A stretch of DNA of 15,971 bases, taken from JBJHDF01 sp050486405 (GTDB lineage: Bacteria > Pseudomonadota > Gammaproteobacteria > Pseudomonadales > Cellvibrionaceae). The DNA lies in assembly GCA_050486405.1 (NCBI GenBank), contig JBJHDF010000045.1, positions 1-15,971 of the forward strand, read 5' to 3'. Shown one piece after another: positions 13,646-15,971 of the stretch; position 1 is the stretch's first letter, and every line of letters starts with the position of its first letter. Under the pieces are notes generated by a model, which saw only the letters and a program-made list of their open reading frames with translations, was not told where the DNA came from and did not search any database. The translations under genes were made by a program, and so were the position numbers.

Positions 13646-15760
13646 GTGGCACGTAAAACTCCTATCGCACGCTATCGCAACATCGGTATTTGTGCACACG
13701 TTGACGCCGGTAAGACAACCACTACCGAGCGCGTACTTTTTTACACGGGTCTGTCGCACAAGATTGGTGAAGTGCACGACGGCGCGGCCACCACTGACTG
13801 GATGGCCCAGGAGCAGGAGCGTGGTATTACCATTACCTCTGCTGCGGTTACCGCTTTCTGGAAAGGCATGCGCCAGCAGTTCGACGAGCACCGCGTCAAT
13901 ATCATCGACACGCCCGGACACGTGGACTTCACCATTGAGGTGGAGCGCTCCCTGCGTGTTCTGGATGGCGCGGTTGTCGTGCTGTGTGGTTCTTCCGGCG
14001 TGCAGCCGCAAACCGAAACCGTTTGGCGCCAAGCCAACAAGTACGAAGTGCCGCGCATGGTATTCGTCAACAAGATGGACCGCACTGGTGCCAACTACCT
14101 GCGCGTGGTCGAGCAGTTGAAAACCCGTCTGGGTGCCACTGCCGTGCCGCTGCAGATGACGATTGGCTCAGAAGACGAGTTCAAGGGTGTGGTGGATCTG
14201 GTCAAGATGCAGGCCATCATCTGGAACGAAGCAGACCAGGGCATGACCTTTGAATATGAGGATATCCCGGCCGACCTGCTGGAAACCTGTCAGACGCTGC
14301 GCGAGCAGATGGTCGAAGCGGCGGCAGAAGCCACCGAAGAGCTGATGGAAAAATACCTGGAAGGCGGCGAACTGACCGAAGAAGAAATCAAAGCCGGTAT
14401 TCGTGCGCGTACCATCGCCAACGAAATCGTTCCGGTACTGGGCGGCTCCGCCTTCAAGAACAAGGGTGTGCAGGCGGTGCTGGATGCTGTTATCGAATAT
14501 CTGCCGGCTCCCAACCAGGTGCGGGCCATTGAAGGGGTTCTGGATGACGGTGAAACCATCGCCACCCGTGAAGCCGACGACGATGCGCCTTTTGCGGCCC
14601 TGGCGTTCAAAATCGCTACGGACCCGTTTGTGGGCACGCTGACTTTCTTCCGCGTCTACTCCGGCACGCTCAACTCCGGCGACACCGTGTACAACCCGGT
14701 CAAGGGCAGAAAAGAACGCGTCGGCCGTATGGTGCAGATGCACGCCAACGATCGCAAGGAAATCAAGGAAGTGCTGGCTGGCGACATCGCCGCCGGTATT
14801 GGTTTCAAAGACGTTACCACCGGGGACACCCTGTGTGACCTCAACCACCTGATCACCCTGGAGCGGATGGAGTTCCCCGAGCCGGTGATCCATGTGGCGG
14901 TGGAGCCGAAAACAAAAGCGGACCAGGAAAAAATGGGCGTCGCCCTGGGCAAGCTGGCTCAGGAAGACCCGTCTTTCCGGGTGAAAACCGACGAAGAAAC
15001 CGGCCAGACCATCATTGGCGGCATGGGTGAGCTGCACCTGGATATTATCGTCGACCGCATGCGTCGTGAATTCAACGTTGAGGCGAACATCGGCAAGCCG
15101 CAAGTGGCTTATCGCGAAGCGATTCGCAATACCTGCGAAATCGAAGGCAAGTTCGTGCGTCAGTCCGGTGGTCGCGGTCAATACGGACACATCTGGATTC
15201 GCTTCGAGCCGGGCGCCGATGAAAGCGCCGAGGGGCTGGAGTTTGTCAACGAAATCGTCGGTGGTGTGGTGCCGAAGGAATACATCCCAGCGGTACAAAA
15301 GGGTATCGAAGAGCAGATGCAGAACGGTGTACTGGCCGGCTATCCGTTGCTGGGCCTGAAAGCCACTGCCTACGATGGCTCTTTCCACGATGTTGACTCT
15401 TCGGAAATGGCGTTTAAGATCGCTGCGTCCATGGCCACCAAAAAGCTGGCGCAGCAAGGCGGTGCGGTTCTTCTGGAGCCCATCATGAAGGTTGAGGTGG
15501 TCACGCCCGAAGAAAACATGGGTGATGTGGTGGGCGACCTGAACCGCCGTCGCGGTCTGATCCAGGGTATGGACGAAAACGTCAGCGGCAAGGTGATCAA
15601 CGCCGAAGTGCCCCTAGCGGAGATGTTCGGCTACGCTACGGATCTGCGTTCTGCCACCCAGGGTCGCGCTACCTACACCATGGAATTCAAGCACTATGCC
15701 GAAGCGCCGCGCAACGTCGCTGAGGAAGTGATTGCCAAGAGCAAGGTGTCCAGCGACTGA
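13646..15760 (+). CDS. fusA: Elongation factor G
   Basis: EF-G is the GTPase that drives tRNA-mRNA translocation and, with RRF, ribosome recycling. The 704 residues equal the E. coli length. GTPase motifs are AHVDAGKT (17-24), RGITIT (59-64), DTPGH (88-92) and NKMD (142-145). Domains II-V follow, with the domain IV segment GGRGQYGHIWIRFEP and the domain V end. The start is GTG at 13646, giving MARKTPIARYRNIG like homologues, with GGGGA (13633-13637) 8 bases upstream. The gene is separated from rpsG by the terminator-like hairpin at 13583-13610 and from tuf by a GC-rich hairpin. The length and motifs are those of the housekeeping fusA, not a divergent EF-G2. Confidence 0.99.
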   Translation: MARKTPIARYRNIGICAHVDAGKTTTTERVLFYTGLSHKIGEVHDGAATTDWMAQEQERGITITSAAVTAFWKGMRQQFDEHRVNIIDTPGHVDFTIEVERSLRVLDGAVVVLCGSSGVQPQTETVWRQANKYEVPRMVFVNKMDRTGANYLRVVEQLKTRLGATAVPLQMTIGSEDEFKGVVDLVKMQAIIWNEADQGMTFEYEDIPADLLETCQTLREQMVEAAAEATEELMEKYLEGGELTEEEIKAGIRARTIANEIVPVLGGSAFKNKGVQAVLDAVIEYLPAPNQVRAIEGVLDDGETIATREADDDAPFAALAFKIATDPFVGTLTFFRVYSGTLNSGDTVYNPVKGRKERVGRMVQMHANDRKEIKEVLAGDIAAGIGFKDVTTGDTLCDLNHLITLERMEFPEPVIHVAVEPKTKADQEKMGVALGKLAQEDPSFRVKTDEETGQTIIGGMGELHLDIIVDRMRREFNVEANIGKPQVAYREAIRNTCEIEGKFVRQSGGRGQYGHIWIRFEPGADESAEGLEFVNEIVGGVVPKEYIPAVQKGIEEQMQNGVLAGYPLLGLKATAYDGSFHDVDSSEMAFKIAASMATKKLAQQGGAVLLEPIMKVEVVTPEENMGDVVGDLNRRRGLIQGMDENVSGKVINAEVPLAEMFGYATDLRSATQGRATYTMEFKHYAEAPRNVAEEVIAKSKVSSD

Positions 15761-15770
15761 TGATTCAAGT

Positions 15771-15797
15771 GCGTCGCGCTTCCCGGAAGCGCGACGC
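15771..15797 (+). other. GC-rich perfect hairpin in the fusA-tuf spacer
   Basis: GCGTCGCGCTTC (15771-15782), the triloop CCG and GAAGCGCGACGC (15786-15797) form a perfect 12-bp stem 10 bases after the fusA stop. The following bases GTCGAATTTCC lack a T-run, so termination is not expected. It may stabilise the fusA 3' end or mark cleavage before tuf. Confidence 0.65.
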
Positions 15798-15835
15798 GTC
15801 GAATTTCCATTTGCACTATTCAGAGGAATATAAAA

Positions 15836-15971
15836 GTGGCTAAAGAAAAGTTTGAACGTAACAAGCCCCACGTCAATGTGGGCACCATCGGTCACGTAGA
15901 CCACGGCAAGACGACGCTGACAGCGGCGCTGACGCGTGTCTGCTCCGAGACCTGGGGCGGCCAGGCGGTGG
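15836..15971 (+). CDS. tuf: Elongation factor Tu, N-terminal fragment (runs off the window)
   Basis: This is the first 45 residues of EF-Tu. The start is GTG at 15836, with GAGGA (15823-15827) 8 bases upstream. The peptide begins MAKEKFERNKPHVNVG and includes the P-loop GHVDHGKT (19-26), continuing TLTAALTRV. It is the last gene of the str operon, in the place usually called tufA. The window ends one base into codon 46. It is a second tuf copy in direct orientation to the fragment at 1-127, but the two fragments cover different ends of the protein, so their identity cannot be compared here. Confidence 0.98.
   Translation, partial: MAKEKFERNKPHVNVGTIGHVDHGKTTLTAALTRVCSETWGGQAV

Noticed and set aside
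14168..15457. 429-codon open frame on the - strand inside fusA
   Set aside because: It is antisense to the conserved EF-G domains, shows no family motif, and is a composition shadow.

Overview
The window is a stretch of core chromosome from a gammaproteobacterium. It holds the end of one tuf gene, tRNA-Trp(CCA), secE, nusG, rplK, rplA, rplJ, rplL, rpoB, rpoC, rpsL, rpsG, fusA and the start of a second tuf gene, all on the + strand. Protein lengths and sequences resemble the Pseudomonas type (SecE 122 aa, NusG 177 aa, RpoB 1361 aa, RpoC 1405 aa with a TTG start, EF-G 704 aa). The base composition is less GC-rich than a typical Pseudomonas and rises through the window. This fits a marine or Cellvibrionales-like member of the Pseudomonadales sensu lato. 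The genus cannot be fixed by eye. The rif cluster (rpoBC) and str cluster (rpsL-rpsG-fusA-tuf) are contiguous, as in pseudomonads and unlike E. coli.

Layout: 1-303 carries the tuf 3' end, two hairpins and tRNA-Trp. 347-1255 is secE-nusG (protein export and transcription elongation), followed by a likely intrinsic terminator. 1451-2579 is the L11-L1 pair. 2606-2821 is a structured leader of the L10 type. 2839-3769 encodes the L10-L7/L12 stalk. 3814-3967 is an attenuator followed by a chain of hairpins. 4012-12439 encodes the beta and beta' subunits of RNA polymerase. 12482-12526 is a sigma70-like promoter interlocked with the rpoC terminator. 12608-15760 is S12, S7 and EF-G. From 15836 a second EF-Tu gene begins and runs off the end.

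Together the genes make the transcription elongation machinery (RpoB, RpoC, NusG), the GTPase centre and stalk of the ribosome (L11, L10, L7/L12) with the L1 stalk, the decoding-site and head proteins S12 and S7, and the GTPases EF-G and EF-Tu that work on them. SecE belongs to the SecYEG translocon. No mobile element, CRISPR array, phage gene or unknown protein was seen. No gene-free stretch exceeds 300 bases; the longest are 2580-2838 and 3770-4011, both filled with RNA structure.

I found no previously undescribed protein system. What deserves a second look is in the spacers: a promoter whose -10 lies in the loop of the upstream terminator, a terminator-like hairpin inside the str operon, a rpoB-rpoC spacer with two mutually exclusive hairpins ahead of a TTG start, a rplA stop codon inside a hairpin loop, and a run of hairpins between the rplL attenuator and rpoB. 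All hairpins were found by reading base pairing by hand; no folding energies were computed.
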